This document shows positions 44,557 through 52,999 of a stretch of 64,000 nucleotides of DNA, piece by piece (within the stretch, counting starts at the first letter, position 1; each line of letters opens with the position of its first letter). A program made the position numbers and the translations under genes. The notes under the pieces were generated by a model. The model was not told where the DNA came from, made no database searches, and saw only the letters and a list, made by a program, of their open reading frames with translations. The DNA is taken from the NCBI GenBank assembly GCA_036342255.1, contig JAZAUS010000010.1, positions 1 through 64,000 of the forward strand, read 5' to 3'. Source of the DNA: RUG11198 sp036342255 (lineage in GTDB: Bacteria > Bacillota_I > Bacilli_A > RF39 > UBA660).

Positions 44557-44601
44557 TTATTTACCACAACATTGTTTATATTTGCGTCCGCTGCCACATG
44601 G
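44557..44601 (-). repeat. secA 3'-end copy (core site 3)
   Basis: It encodes PCGSGRKYKQCCGK and a stop from CCATGTGG on. A CTCG...CGAG terminator with TTTTTC follows (44518-44556). About 60 bp before the core, including TTTAAAAGGAAAAAATTAC, are shared with the distal end of interval 1. Confidence 0.92.
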
Positions 44602-44701
44602 TAAAATATTAAAACAACCAAGTAATTTTTTCCTTTTAAATTGGTATTTTTTATTTTAATTTAATAATTTTTTATTGAAATATTGCAAGTTTTTATTCGA
44701 C

Positions 44702-44725
44702 AACTTATCTAATAACTTATCTAAA
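44702..44725. repeat. Paired arm repeat, distal end of interval 2
   Basis: AACTTATCTAAT and AACTTATCTAAA in direct tandem, just after the kinase stop codon. Confidence 0.85.
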
Positions 44726-44734
44726 AAAATAGAT

Positions 44735-45535
44735 TTAATTTAACACTTTTCCAATTTTATCAACTTGTTCTTCTACTTCTTCTGGATAGTTATTAATCAT
44801 ATCCTCAAAGTCTGCAATCTCTCTTGCTTTTATTAACATTGATACTCTTTTTATTAAATCGTTATTTGTATATTTATAGTATTTTAATACTTTAGCTACA
44901 AAATCATCACCTAAATAATATAATGCTGCTATATCATAAGCTGGATCTCCCATACATGCACCTTCAAAATCAACTATACCTATTAAATTGTCATTATCAT
45001 CAAGAATATAATTTTCATACCATAAATCACCATGAATATAATGATAATCATTAAAACTTAATAAATAATTCTTGTATTCCTTAAACCAATCTAATACTTT
45101 TCTATATTCTTCATTAGAGAGATATTTCTTTAATAAATTTACACTTCTTTCAGTAATTGATATTTCTCTGTCAACATATCCTTTTTTATCAAAAGGAACT
45201 TTAATATTATATAATTCATTCGTAAAATTTGCTATTGATTTAGCAATATTATCTAAATCCACCTTAGTAATATGCTCTTTCTTAAAAGTATGACCTTTTA
45301 TCATTTTGTAAATCATAGCACCATTTTCAAATTCATCATTAGGAGAAATTAATTCAACTATGTTGGGAATTTGAACTGATTTTATATCTTTTAAATTTTT
45401 TATACTTTCAACATATTTTAAATAATTATTGTATGAATTTTTATTTACTCCTTCCAAAAGAATATAGTCATCATTGATTATATAGGCTTTACTATTGAAT
45501 CCTTCATTTATAAATCTTTTAGTTTTAATATACAC
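44735..45535 (-). CDS. APH/choline-kinase-type phosphotransferase (interval 2)
   Basis: This 266-residue kinase has IHGDLWYENYILDDNDNLIG (catalytic loop), GIVDFEGACMGDPAYDIA (metal-binding Asp) and MIYKMIKGHTF (hinge). The fold is that of aminoglycoside phosphotransferases and related small-molecule kinases. A GTG start follows TAGGTGAAATA. It directly follows the GNAT gene, giving an acetyltransferase/phosphotransferase pair of the kind seen in drug resistance. Substrate unproven. Confidence 0.85.
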   Translation of the reverse strand: MYIKTKRFINEGFNSKAYIINDDYILLEGVNKNSYNNYLKYVESIKNLKDIKSVQIPNIVELISPNDEFENGAMIYKMIKGHTFKKEHITKVDLDNIAKSIANFTNELYNIKVPFDKKGYVDREISITERSVNLLKKYLSNEEYRKVLDWFKEYKNYLLSFNDYHYIHGDLWYENYILDDNDNLIGIVDFEGACMGDPAYDIAALYYLGDDFVAKVLKYYKYTNNDLIKRVSMLIKAREIADFEDMINNYPEEVEEQVDKIGKVLN

Positions 45536-45543
45536 TATTTCAC

Positions 45544-46257
45544 CTACTTTATTAATTCTTTATATACAAATCCGTCATCAAAAACATCTCCATATGTTTC
45601 AAACCATAATGGAATATAATTACATTTATTAGCTACTGCTTGTGATCCTATATTCGTAGATGAAGCACACCAAATTGGAACTATTCCTTTTTCTAAAATC
45701 TTTAATGTTAAATTATTAGTTAATATTGTAGCAAGTCCTTCTTTTCTATATTCTGGTAAAACTTCGATTCCTACTTCCCAAATATCATCACTAATTTTAT
45801 CAGCTCCCGCTACACCAATAATCTTATTTCCATCAAATGCACAATAAGCTATATCAGAAATACATTTCCCATTTTCAAAAGTTATAGCATTTTCAAAACC
45901 TAATGACAACTCTATGTCTTTAGTGTTTCCATCAAATAATTTGAATACATATTTTTTATTATCTTTTTGCTCAGTGATTCTTTCTAAATCTGGTATAAAA
46001 TATATTGATTGACCATATACTAAAGGGAACTCAAATATCTCATATGTATTTTTACCTTTAAGTTTTTCATTCACTAAATCATATAAATTATTAGAACAAG
46101 AAACAAGTATTAAATCATACAATAGAATCATCTTAATACTATTTTCTTTATTATTTGTAACGATATTTAATCCTTTTTTCTCAAATTCATTAATATCAAA
46201 CTCATATTTAGTAGCTAGATATTTTTTAATTTTATTTATCATTAGTTCTTTATTCAT
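45544..46257 (-). CDS. GNAT family N-acetyltransferase (interval 2)
   Basis: This 237-residue protein has a C-terminal GNAT domain (AYCAFDGNKIIGVAGADKI, VGIEVLPEYRKEGLATILTN, IGSQAVANKCNYIPLWFE) and an N-terminal extension of about 100 residues. The layout fits GNAT_acetyltran-type proteins of Firmicutes. AAAGGA precedes the ATG at 46257. It is first in interval 2, 8 bp from the kinase gene. Confidence 0.85.
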   Translation of the reverse strand: MNKELMINKIKKYLATKYEFDINEFEKKGLNIVTNNKENSIKMILLYDLILVSCSNNLYDLVNEKLKGKNTYEIFEFPLVYGQSIYFIPDLERITEQKDNKKYVFKLFDGNTKDIELSLGFENAITFENGKCISDIAYCAFDGNKIIGVAGADKISDDIWEVGIEVLPEYRKEGLATILTNNLTLKILEKGIVPIWCASSTNIGSQAVANKCNYIPLWFETYGDVFDDGFVYKELIK

Positions 46258-46323
46258 AGTTATCACATCCTTTTTAATTATATCATATTAACTCATTTTT
46301 AAGGCTCATTTAGTCAAAAAAAA

Positions 46324-46343
46324 ACTTATCTAAAACTTATCTA
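46324..46343. repeat. Paired arm repeat, proximal end of interval 2
   Basis: ACTTATCTAA and ACTTATCTA in direct tandem, about 85 bp after core site 2. Confidence 0.85.
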
Positions 46344-46426
46344 GAGTCATTTTTTAACCTCAACTTGCCTAAATATTGTAATAAAGAAAAATCTCGCAAA
46401 CCCTTTATATATCAGGTTCTACGAGA

Positions 46427-46471
46427 TTATTTACCACAACATTGCTTATATTTTTTACCACTGCCACATGG
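46427..46471 (-). repeat. secA 3'-end copy (core site 2)
   Basis: It encodes PCGSGKKYKQCCGK and a stop from CCATGTGG on. It is followed by the CTCG...CGAG terminator (46388-46426). It forms the last part of a 40-codon ORF. Confidence 0.92.
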
Positions 46472-46549
46472 CGTCCATTTAAAACTACCGTGTAATTTTT
46501 TCCTTTTAAAGTGGGCTTTCTTACTCAAAAAGTTGAATAGTTTACTCAT
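46427..46549 (-). CDS. 40-residue ORF ending in a SecA-like zinc tail (probably a junction relic)
   Basis: MSKLFNFLSKKAHFKRKKLH leads in frame into WTPCGSGKKYKQCCGK. No SD is seen before the ATG. The equivalent ORF at 44.6 kb has lost its start and carries a stop. It is therefore more likely the join between an element end and the secA tail than a working gene, though a small zinc-binding protein cannot be excluded. Confidence 0.3.
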   Translation of the reverse strand: MSKLFNFLSKKAHFKRKKLHGSFKWTPCGSGKKYKQCCGK

Positions 46550-46595
46550 AAATTGTAATAAAGTTATGTCTAATTTTCTAACATTGCAGTTTAAG

Positions 46596-46617
46596 CGTAT
46601 CTAAAAACGTATCTAAA
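46596..46617. repeat. Paired arm repeat, distal end of interval 1
   Basis: CGTATCTAAAAA and CGTATCTAAA in direct tandem. Confidence 0.87.
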
Positions 46618-46656
46618 CTTATTGATTTAATGTATCGTAATATCTTAATCTTGCGA

Positions 46657-47412
46657 TCATCTTATTTTATAGACTGCCACTAAATTATTTTCCTTTTCGT
46701 GGTCATCTTCTACATATAATTCTTTATTATATATAATGTTGTTTTTTTCTAAACATAATTCTAGAAAACATAAAAATATACCAATATCTATTTGATTATA
46801 ATAAATAACCCTATCTTTAGGCATAATACCTCTTTTTCCTTCTTTTCGGTATCTATATACCTTTATTTCATTATCTGATGACTCTACTCTCCATGGTTGT
46901 GTATTACATGCACTTGGAGTAAATCTAACTATATTGGCAATATCTAAATAACTATTACCTTCCCATATTTCAGATAATTCTTTTCTTTTACTCTTATACA
47001 TATCTTTTCTAAATTTATCTTCATTATCAACTTTTGCAATAGCAATCATAATAACGAAATCCAAACCATCTAATTCTTTCTCATCTACTTTTCCTATTCC
47101 AAACCATAAGGTACCTATATTTTTGGATACTAAATAAAGATCCAATTGTTCGCCTAAATAACCTATGTTTTGTAAGTAATTATCTTTCTTTTCTGAATAA
47201 AATAATATGCAATATTCTTGTCCTCTTTTACAAGTTGTTGAATCTTTAACAATTCTTATTTTTACTTTAATGTCATTTATAAGTGGTTTTAAATCATTAA
47301 ACTTATTCTCTATATCCTTTAAATCTTCTTCACTAATTTTTTGATTTCCTATATTTCGGAATAAGTGAAATGATTTTCTCTTGAATATCATCTCATACAA
47401 GTTATTATCCAT
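46657..47412 (-). CDS. Putative nitroreductase (TM_nitroreductase-like)
   Basis: The 251-residue flavoprotein-like enzyme has FKRKSFHLFRN and RFTPSACNTQPWRVE, the latter a hallmark of this nitroreductase branch. The fold appears as two similar halves (LYLVSKNIGTLWFGIGK in the first). FMN binding is expected from the family. The start at 47412 is supported by GAGGTGTTTT-ATG. It is the last cargo gene in interval 1. Confidence 0.8.
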   Translation of the reverse strand: MDNNLYEMIFKRKSFHLFRNIGNQKISEEDLKDIENKFNDLKPLINDIKVKIRIVKDSTTCKRGQEYCILFYSEKKDNYLQNIGYLGEQLDLYLVSKNIGTLWFGIGKVDEKELDGLDFVIMIAIAKVDNEDKFRKDMYKSKRKELSEIWEGNSYLDIANIVRFTPSACNTQPWRVESSDNEIKVYRYRKEGKRGIMPKDRVIYYNQIDIGIFLCFLELCLEKNNIIYNKELYVEDDHEKENNLVAVYKIR

Positions 47413-47512
47413 AAAACACCTCATTAACATTATAGCATAGAAAAAGATAATTTTTGTATTCTCCTAATATCTTGATATTGTGAACGAATAAAACTGCTAT
47501 TTTTATTTCTAA

Positions 47513-48385
47513 TTATTTCTTTACTAATATAACATAACTAATCCCAATTGGTGCAATTATCTTTTCTGTTGGATTAATTGTGTTATAATCATAAAAATAA
47601 TTATTATTAATATCCATGTGATTTAGATGTGCATAAATCAACAAATTTGATTCTTCAGCAATACTTTCTATATCTTTATAAGAATATGTTGATTTCATTT
47701 CTTCATTTGCTCCTTTTGCTAGTTGTTGATTTATTTTTTCTGTTTTTGATTCATTAGTATTTGGATAATCAAATAATATCGAACTTCCTTTTGGAATAAT
47801 TCCAGATAATTCTTTTATTGTTTTTTTAAATACTTTTTTATCTAAGTAATAACTTATTCCTAACATTGAACAAAATGTTTTTTCTGAAGGTTTATAATTA
47901 CTATTTATTAATTCATTAATCCAATTTTTATTAAAATCTGTTTTTATATAAGATATATTCTTGGTATTTAACTTCGCATTTTTAATTCTATTTAGTTTGT
48001 CTTCTATCATTTCTTTCTTATCAAGTTCAAATACCTTTAATTGATTATTTACCTTAAATCCAGATGTATCATATCCACTTGCCAAAATAATATATTGTTT
48101 TAACCCAAGATTGATTTCATTTAATAAATGTTTTTCATTAAATGCTGATCTTGCTAAAACTGATGGGGCAAGATTATTATTTACTATCCATTTTAATGGA
48201 TTATCCCCTCTATAATTTGGATTAAAAAAATTAATACCATTTTGCATATTTTGTGATATTTGATTATATTCATCTGGGCTTAGTAATTTATCATAATATA
48301 CCTCATTATATATTCTTATATTACTATTTCTTGAATGATACACTCTTGCATACAAGCTTATTAAAGCTGTCATATTTTTATTCAT
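47513..48385 (-). CDS. SAM-dependent methyltransferase, leucine carboxyl methyltransferase family
   Basis: In this 290-residue protein, ARSAFNEKHLLNEINLGLKQ, IILASGYDTSG (SAM loop), VFELDKKEMIEDKL and SMLGISYYLDKKVF are the ordered motifs of PPM/Tcm-type O-methyltransferases. Such enzymes methylate carboxyl groups of small molecules or proteins. A strong SD (GGAGGGAAAAAT) precedes ATG. Cargo of interval 1. Target unknown. Confidence 0.88.
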   Translation of the reverse strand: MNKNMTALISLYARVYHSRNSNIRIYNEVYYDKLLSPDEYNQISQNMQNGINFFNPNYRGDNPLKWIVNNNLAPSVLARSAFNEKHLLNEINLGLKQYIILASGYDTSGFKVNNQLKVFELDKKEMIEDKLNRIKNAKLNTKNISYIKTDFNKNWINELINSNYKPSEKTFCSMLGISYYLDKKVFKKTIKELSGIIPKGSSILFDYPNTNESKTEKINQQLAKGANEEMKSTYSYKDIESIAEESNLLIYAHLNHMDINNNYFYDYNTINPTEKIIAPIGISYVILVKK

Positions 48386-48550
48386 ATTTTTCCCTCCATA
48401 TACTTATTACACCTTTACTGTAATAAATACAAGTCTTGAAAAAAATGCAATTTTATGGTAATATAAAGGCATAAATAAAGAAGAAATCTATTTGAAAATT
48501 TCTTCTTTTTTTCTTTATTTAAAACACAAAATCTTAATCTTCCGATTATT

Positions 48551-49093
48551 TTATTTATTACATAATTCTAATATTTTTTTCATTGTATTAGATGTTCTAA
48601 TCGTTATTTGATCTTTAACCGATTCCGTTGCAGTTCTTTTCCACCAATTAGATTTCTTATAATTATTTAAATCAAAAGACCAAAAAATAATGTTGTTATA
48701 TTCTTTTACTTTATCAATATCTTTTGATGGTTCTCCTATACTATCAAAAACATCTTTGCTACTAATTGGTGGCATAACAAAGATAATATTATCATATATC
48801 CCTTTATTATTTGTTCCCCACCAATTTGGATTATGTTCTAATATATCTTTTAATTCTAAATGCTCAATGACATATACAGGAATTTCTAAATTAAATCTCT
48901 TTTTGATTAAAGTTTTAATATCATCAACAATATATTCTTTACTATTATCAGAATTTAGAATAACATTACCACTATTCAAATATGTTATAACATCTGAATA
49001 ATTATTACTTTCTAATACATTTTTTAATTCAATCATAGCAATCTTATTTTTGCCACTTATGTTTATTCCTCTTAACAAGACAATATATTTCAT
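48551..49093 (-). CDS. DUF1697 family protein
   Basis: This 180-residue protein of the DUF1697 family is recognised by the start MKYIVLLRGINISGKNKIAM, YLNSGNVIL and the C-terminal WWKRTATESVKDQITIRTSN. The function of the family is unknown. The start at 49093 follows the family N-terminus; the SD is weak. First cargo gene of interval 1. Confidence 0.88.
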   Translation of the reverse strand: MKYIVLLRGINISGKNKIAMIELKNVLESNNYSDVITYLNSGNVILNSDNSKEYIVDDIKTLIKKRFNLEIPVYVIEHLELKDILEHNPNWWGTNNKGIYDNIIFVMPPISSKDVFDSIGEPSKDIDKVKEYNNIIFWSFDLNNYKKSNWWKRTATESVKDQITIRTSNTMKKILELCNK

Positions 49094-49199
49094 ACACATA
49101 ACCAACTTTCAATAAATATTATACCATACTTTTCTATAATTTAGATTTATCGCAATATTACTATATTGCGATTGAATAAGTTTCGAATTTACAAAAAAA

Positions 49200-49220
49200 C
49201 GTATCTAAAACGTATCTAAA
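49200..49220. repeat. Paired arm repeat, proximal end of interval 1
   Basis: CGTATCTAAAA and CGTATCTAAA in direct tandem, about 80 bp beyond the secA stop codon. Confidence 0.87.
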
Positions 49221-49261
49221 GTGCTTTTTTTGATAAAAATTACACATTTTGTCGAATTATA

Positions 49262-49298
49262 AAAACCCTCATAAAGTCTTATTTTACAAGGGTTTTTA
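49262..49298 (-). terminator. secA terminator
   Basis: AAAAACCCTTGTAAAATAAGACTTTATGAGGGTTTTT: AAAACCCT and AGGGTTTT form the stem base, and the last T residues give the tail, immediately after the secA stop. Confidence 0.8.
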
Positions 49299-49301
49299 GC
49301 A

Positions 49302-51800
49302 TTATTTGCCGCAACAAACTTTATACTTGCGTCCACTGCCACATGGACATGGATCATTCCTACCTACTTTTTTAGTATTACGAGCTTGTACTTTTTTATG
49401 ATCTTTACCATCATTGGCAACAGCATTCTTAGTATTATCTTTTCTTTCAATATTTTGTCTTATTTCAGCTTTTAATAAATATATAGATACATCTTTATTA
49501 ATTCTAGTTAGCATTAAATCAAATAAGTCATATCCTTCCATAGTATAAGCTTGTAATGGATTTTCATTAGCATATCCTCTAAGTCCTATACCTTCTCTTA
49601 AATGACTCATTACATCTATATGTTCCATCCAATAATCATCTATTACCTTTAATGTTATAGCTTTCTCAAATTCATCTACTACCTCTTCAGGTACATCTTT
49701 AAGTTTCTCTTCATAATCTTTTATTACTAAATCTTGTATTAAATCTATAACTTCTTCTGAAGATTTTCCTTTAATCTCTGCTATAGCAATTCTATGACTC
49801 TTAAGTAAATTTTCATTTACTGTTTCTAATATTTCATCATAATCTTTATCTGTTAATTTATTAGAATCAATTAAATGATCATTAACAACATCTATTACAT
49901 GATCATGAAGTAGTTTTATAGTAGATTCATGAATAGATTCACTATCTAATATTTCATTTCTTCTAGAATATATTATTTCTCTTTGATTATTCATAACATC
50001 ATCATATTGTAATAATTGACGTCTAATATCAAAGTTATTACCTTCTACTTTCTTTTGAGCTTGCTCAAAAGAACCAGCTAATAATTTATTCTGTACTACT
50101 TGTTCCCCTTTAAAACCTAAATTAGCTAACATTCCTTTATACTTATCTGAACCAAATCTTATCATTAATTCATCTTCAAATGATAAATAGAATTGTGTAA
50201 ATCCAGGATCTCCTTGACGTCCAGAACGTCCTCTTAACTGATTATCTATACGTCTAGATTCATGTCTTTCTGTACCTATTACACATAACCCACCTAATTC
50301 TTTTACACCTTCACCTAATTTTATATCTGTTCCACGTCCAGCCATATTAGTAGCTATTGTTACAGCTCCCTTTGCTCCTGCTTTAGCTATTATCTCAGCC
50401 TCACGTGCATTATTCTTAGCATTCAACACCTCATGTGGAATTCTTCTTTTCTTTAACATATCACTAATTAATTCACTAGTTTCTATAGCTATTGTACCAA
50501 CAAGTACTGGTTGCCCTAATTTATGTCTTCTTTCTATTTCTTTAACAATAGCACTATATTTACCATCTTTACCTGGATATAATAAATCAACAGCATCTTC
50601 TCTTATAACTGGCATATTAGTAGGAATTGGTATAACATACATATTATATATATCTCTAAATTCCTCTTCTTCTGTTTTAGCAGTACCAGTCATACCAGAT
50701 AATTTATTATACATTCTAAATAAATTTTGAAATGTAATAGTTGCTAATGTCTTAGTCTCTTGTTGTATTTCTACTCCTTCTTTAGCCTCTATAGCTTGAT
50801 GTAATCCTTCAGAAAAAGCTCTTCCTTTCATAAGTCTACCTGTAAACTGATCTACTATTACTATCTTACCATCTTGTACTACATAATCAACATCAAGATG
50901 CATAAAATAATTAGCCCTTAACGCTTGTGTAATATGATGCACTAATGAAGTATTATCTATATCATATAAATTCTTTAATTTAAATCTCTCTTCAGCTTTT
51001 CTAGTACCTTCATCAGTTAAATTAATACTTCTAGTTTTCTCATCCATTATATAATCTTCATTTTCAACTAAACTCTTAACAAAACTATCAGCATCTCTAT
51101 ACAAGTTAGCTGTTTGAAAAGCACCACCTGATATAATTAAAGGTGTTCTAGCTTCATCTATTAATATAGAGTCAACCTCATCCACAATACAAAAATTTAA
51201 CTGTCTCTGAACTCTATTCTCACGTCTAACAACCATATTATCTCTTAAATAATCAAATCCTAACTCATTATTAGTTGTATACATAATATCAGCATTATAT
51301 GCTTCTCTTTTCTGTTCCGGATTCAATTCTCTTAAATTAAGACCTACAGTAAGTCCTAAAAACCTAAATACATTACCCATCCATTCAGAGTCTCTTTCTG
51401 ACAAGAATTCATTAACTGTAACTATATGTACACCCTTACCAGTTAAAGCATTCAAATATGCAGGCATTGTCTCTGTTAAAGTTTTACCTTCACCAGTTTT
51501 CATCTCTGCTATATTACCATAATGAATAGCAATACCTCCAAGAAGCTGAACATAAAATGGTTTCATACCTAATACCCTATTAGCAGCCTCTCTACATACA
51601 GCAAAAGCTTCTACCAATATATCATCTAAAGTTTCTCCCTTATCAAGTCTCTCTCTAAATACATCAGTATATTTCCTTAACTCTTTATCACTTAATTTAG
51701 ACATTTCACTATCCAAAGCATCTATTTCATAAGCTATTTTCTTAAATCTTTCTAATTCTTTATAGTCATTATCAAATAGTTTCTTAAATATCTTTAACAT
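49302..51800 (-). CDS. secA: Preprotein translocase ATPase SecA
   Basis: SecA drives protein export through SecYEG. The 832 residues include Walker A in EMKTGEGKTLTETMPAYL, Walker B in CIVDEVDSILIDEARTPLII, ATNMAGRGTDIKLG and GRSGRQGDPG of helicase domain 2. The zinc-binding tail NDPCPCGSGRKYKVCCGK binds SecB or ribosomes. The start at 51800 follows GGGAG by 9 bp. The last 45 bp (49302-49346) are the sequence repeated four more times downstream, which makes the gene end a likely integration site that is kept functional after each insertion. Confidence 0.98.
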   Translation of the reverse strand: MLKIFKKLFDNDYKELERFKKIAYEIDALDSEMSKLSDKELRKYTDVFRERLDKGETLDDILVEAFAVCREAANRVLGMKPFYVQLLGGIAIHYGNIAEMKTGEGKTLTETMPAYLNALTGKGVHIVTVNEFLSERDSEWMGNVFRFLGLTVGLNLRELNPEQKREAYNADIMYTTNNELGFDYLRDNMVVRRENRVQRQLNFCIVDEVDSILIDEARTPLIISGGAFQTANLYRDADSFVKSLVENEDYIMDEKTRSINLTDEGTRKAEERFKLKNLYDIDNTSLVHHITQALRANYFMHLDVDYVVQDGKIVIVDQFTGRLMKGRAFSEGLHQAIEAKEGVEIQQETKTLATITFQNLFRMYNKLSGMTGTAKTEEEEFRDIYNMYVIPIPTNMPVIREDAVDLLYPGKDGKYSAIVKEIERRHKLGQPVLVGTIAIETSELISDMLKKRRIPHEVLNAKNNAREAEIIAKAGAKGAVTIATNMAGRGTDIKLGEGVKELGGLCVIGTERHESRRIDNQLRGRSGRQGDPGFTQFYLSFEDELMIRFGSDKYKGMLANLGFKGEQVVQNKLLAGSFEQAQKKVEGNNFDIRRQLLQYDDVMNNQREIIYSRRNEILDSESIHESTIKLLHDHVIDVVNDHLIDSNKLTDKDYDEILETVNENLLKSHRIAIAEIKGKSSEEVIDLIQDLVIKDYEEKLKDVPEEVVDEFEKAITLKVIDDYWMEHIDVMSHLREGIGLRGYANENPLQAYTMEGYDLFDLMLTRINKDVSIYLLKAEIRQNIERKDNTKNAVANDGKDHKKVQARNTKKVGRNDPCPCGSGRKYKVCCGK

Positions 51801-51828
51801 CAATAACATCTCCCAACAAGTATTTTAA

Positions 51829-51869
51829 CAAAAAATCACTAAAATTACTAGTCTTAACTAGTAATTTTA
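51829..51869 (-). terminator. Terminator between the DUF3592 gene and secA
   Basis: TAAAATTACTAGT and its complement ACTAGTAATTTTA form a 13-bp stem with a short loop, followed by a T-run on the minus strand. Confidence 0.85.
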
Positions 51870-51872
51870 CTA

Positions 51873-52268
51873 TTATTTACTCATTATATTAAATATAAAA
51901 TATAAAGCAAAAAATAATATACTTATACCAATAAATACTAATGATAATATTATAGGCAATCTATCATTCTTAACATAATACTCTTTATAATTATCAGGAT
52001 TACAATAAATTTCAACTTCATCTCCCTCTTTATATTTAATACGAGTAGTACCAGCAAAATAAACATCTTCGTATTTCTCGTTATTAATAACATATTCAAA
52101 TACAGGATAATAATACCAACTAGAATCATTAGAATCCCTTCTCCTAACATTATCCTTTACCTTAGCATAAACAAATAAACTACACTTTCTTAACTTTAAC
52201 TTCTGCCTAATATATAAAAATAAACCTACAAATAAAAATAATAATCCAAATATTAAAGCATATACCAT
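51873..52268 (-). CDS. DUF3592 membrane protein
   Basis: The 131-residue protein has membrane helices at about 3-20 and 105-126 around a beta domain with WYYYPVFEYVINNEKYE and VEIYCNPDNYKEYYV, as in DUF3592 proteins. Function is unknown. It is transcribed alone between two terminators. Confidence 0.8.
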   Translation of the reverse strand: MVYALIFGLLFLFVGLFLYIRQKLKLRKCSLFVYAKVKDNVRRRDSNDSSWYYYPVFEYVINNEKYEDVYFAGTTRIKYKEGDEVEIYCNPDNYKEYYVKNDRLPIILSLVFIGISILFFALYFIFNIMSK

Positions 52269-52329
52269 AACACACTCTCCTTCTATCTAACAATAATATA
52301 TAACATAATATATAAAAAATCAACAAATA

Positions 52330-52360
52330 AAAAATTACTAGTCATACTAGTAATTTTTTA
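52330..52360 (-). terminator. Terminator after hpf
   Basis: AAAATTACTAGT and ACTAGTAATTTT form the stem, with a T-run. The ACTAGT stem is nearly the same as that after the DUF3592 gene. Confidence 0.85.
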
Positions 52361-52885
52361 ATTAATCTCTATTGAACCATAATGTCCATCTTTACGTTTA
52401 TAAACTACTTTTATATCTCCATCCATATCTTTATAAATAAAGAAATCATGAGATAAAAGTTCTAATTCTAAAATAGCTTCTTCTTCACTCATAGGTTTCA
52501 TCTCTATTACCTTTCTTTTAACTATCTTAGATTTATTTTTTTCCTCTTTATCCTCTATTTCATAATCGAAATTAAATTTCATCGTATTGCTTTTCTCATG
52601 CTTCTTTAATTTAGTCTTATTTTTTCTTATTTGTCTTTCTAATTTGTCAATAACTAAATCAATAGCAGCATACAGATCATCATGAACTTCTTCATTTCTT
52701 AAAATGTACCTATCATATGGTATTGTAACTTCAATAGCTTGTTTCTTTCCCTTTAGCTTTACTATAATATTAGCCTTTACATCACTCTCTTTAAAATACT
52801 TATCTAACCTAGCCATCTTAGTATCAATATAATTACCAATAGCATCAGTTATTTTTATCTTTTCCCCTCTAATATTACATTTCAT
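52358..52885 (-). CDS. hpf: Ribosome hibernation promoting factor, long form
   Basis: The protein dimerises 70S ribosomes into inactive 100S particles in slow growth. The 175 residues have the N-terminal HPF/YfiA domain (about 1-100: GEKIKITDAIGNYIDTKMAR) and the C-terminal dimerisation domain (VKRKVIEMKPMSEEEAILE, FFIYKDMDGDIKVVYKRKDG). The start at 52885 is used because the family begins MxxNIRG; an in-frame GTG three codons upstream is too close to the SD. Confidence 0.95.
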   Translation of the reverse strand: MKCNIRGEKIKITDAIGNYIDTKMARLDKYFKESDVKANIIVKLKGKKQAIEVTIPYDRYILRNEEVHDDLYAAIDLVIDKLERQIRKNKTKLKKHEKSNTMKFNFDYEIEDKEEKNKSKIVKRKVIEMKPMSEEEAILELELLSHDFFIYKDMDGDIKVVYKRKDGHYGSIEIN

Positions 52886-52964
52886 GACTATCACAATCCT
52901 TTCCTTACATCATAATTATAACACAAAATAATAAAAAAAGAGAAAAATAACATAATTTAACATA

Positions 52965-52999
52965 AAAATAGAGAAAAAGTCACTTTTTCTCTATTTTAT
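52965..52999 (-). terminator. Terminator after the large repeat protein
   Basis: AATAGAGAAAAAGTG and CACTTTTTCTCTATT form a long stem with a minimal loop, followed by T residues. Confidence 0.8.

Larger units (their letters stand above)
43165..44601 (-). mobile_element. Interval 3: small element with hydrolase and GNAT cargo
   Basis: Bounded by core sites 3 and 4. Both ends carry a pair of GTGTGGGTAAA/CTGTGGGTAAA repeats (44455-44475 and 43274-43296), a sequence not used by the other intervals. Cargo is an alpha/beta hydrolase and a GNAT acetyltransferase. No recombinase is present. Confidence 0.7.
44594..46471 (-). mobile_element. Interval 2: small element with GNAT and kinase cargo
   Basis: Bounded by core sites 2 and 3. 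Both ends carry a pair of ACTTATCTAA repeats (46324-46343 and 44702-44725), a variant unique to this interval. Cargo is a GNAT acetyltransferase and an APH-type kinase. No recombinase is encoded. Confidence 0.7.
46464..49346 (-). mobile_element. Interval 1: element next to secA with DUF1697, methyltransferase and nitroreductase cargo
   Basis: Bounded by the true secA end (core site 1) and core site 2. Both ends carry a pair of CGTATCTAAA repeats (49200-49220 and 46596-46617). As the interval next to secA it should be the latest insertion. The present secA tail would then be the one it brought. No recombinase is encoded. Confidence 0.7.

Noticed and set aside
41951..49346. CRISPR array
   Set aside because: Repeats occur as single pairs or single 45-bp copies hundreds to thousands of bases apart, with genes between, not as regular repeat-spacer units.
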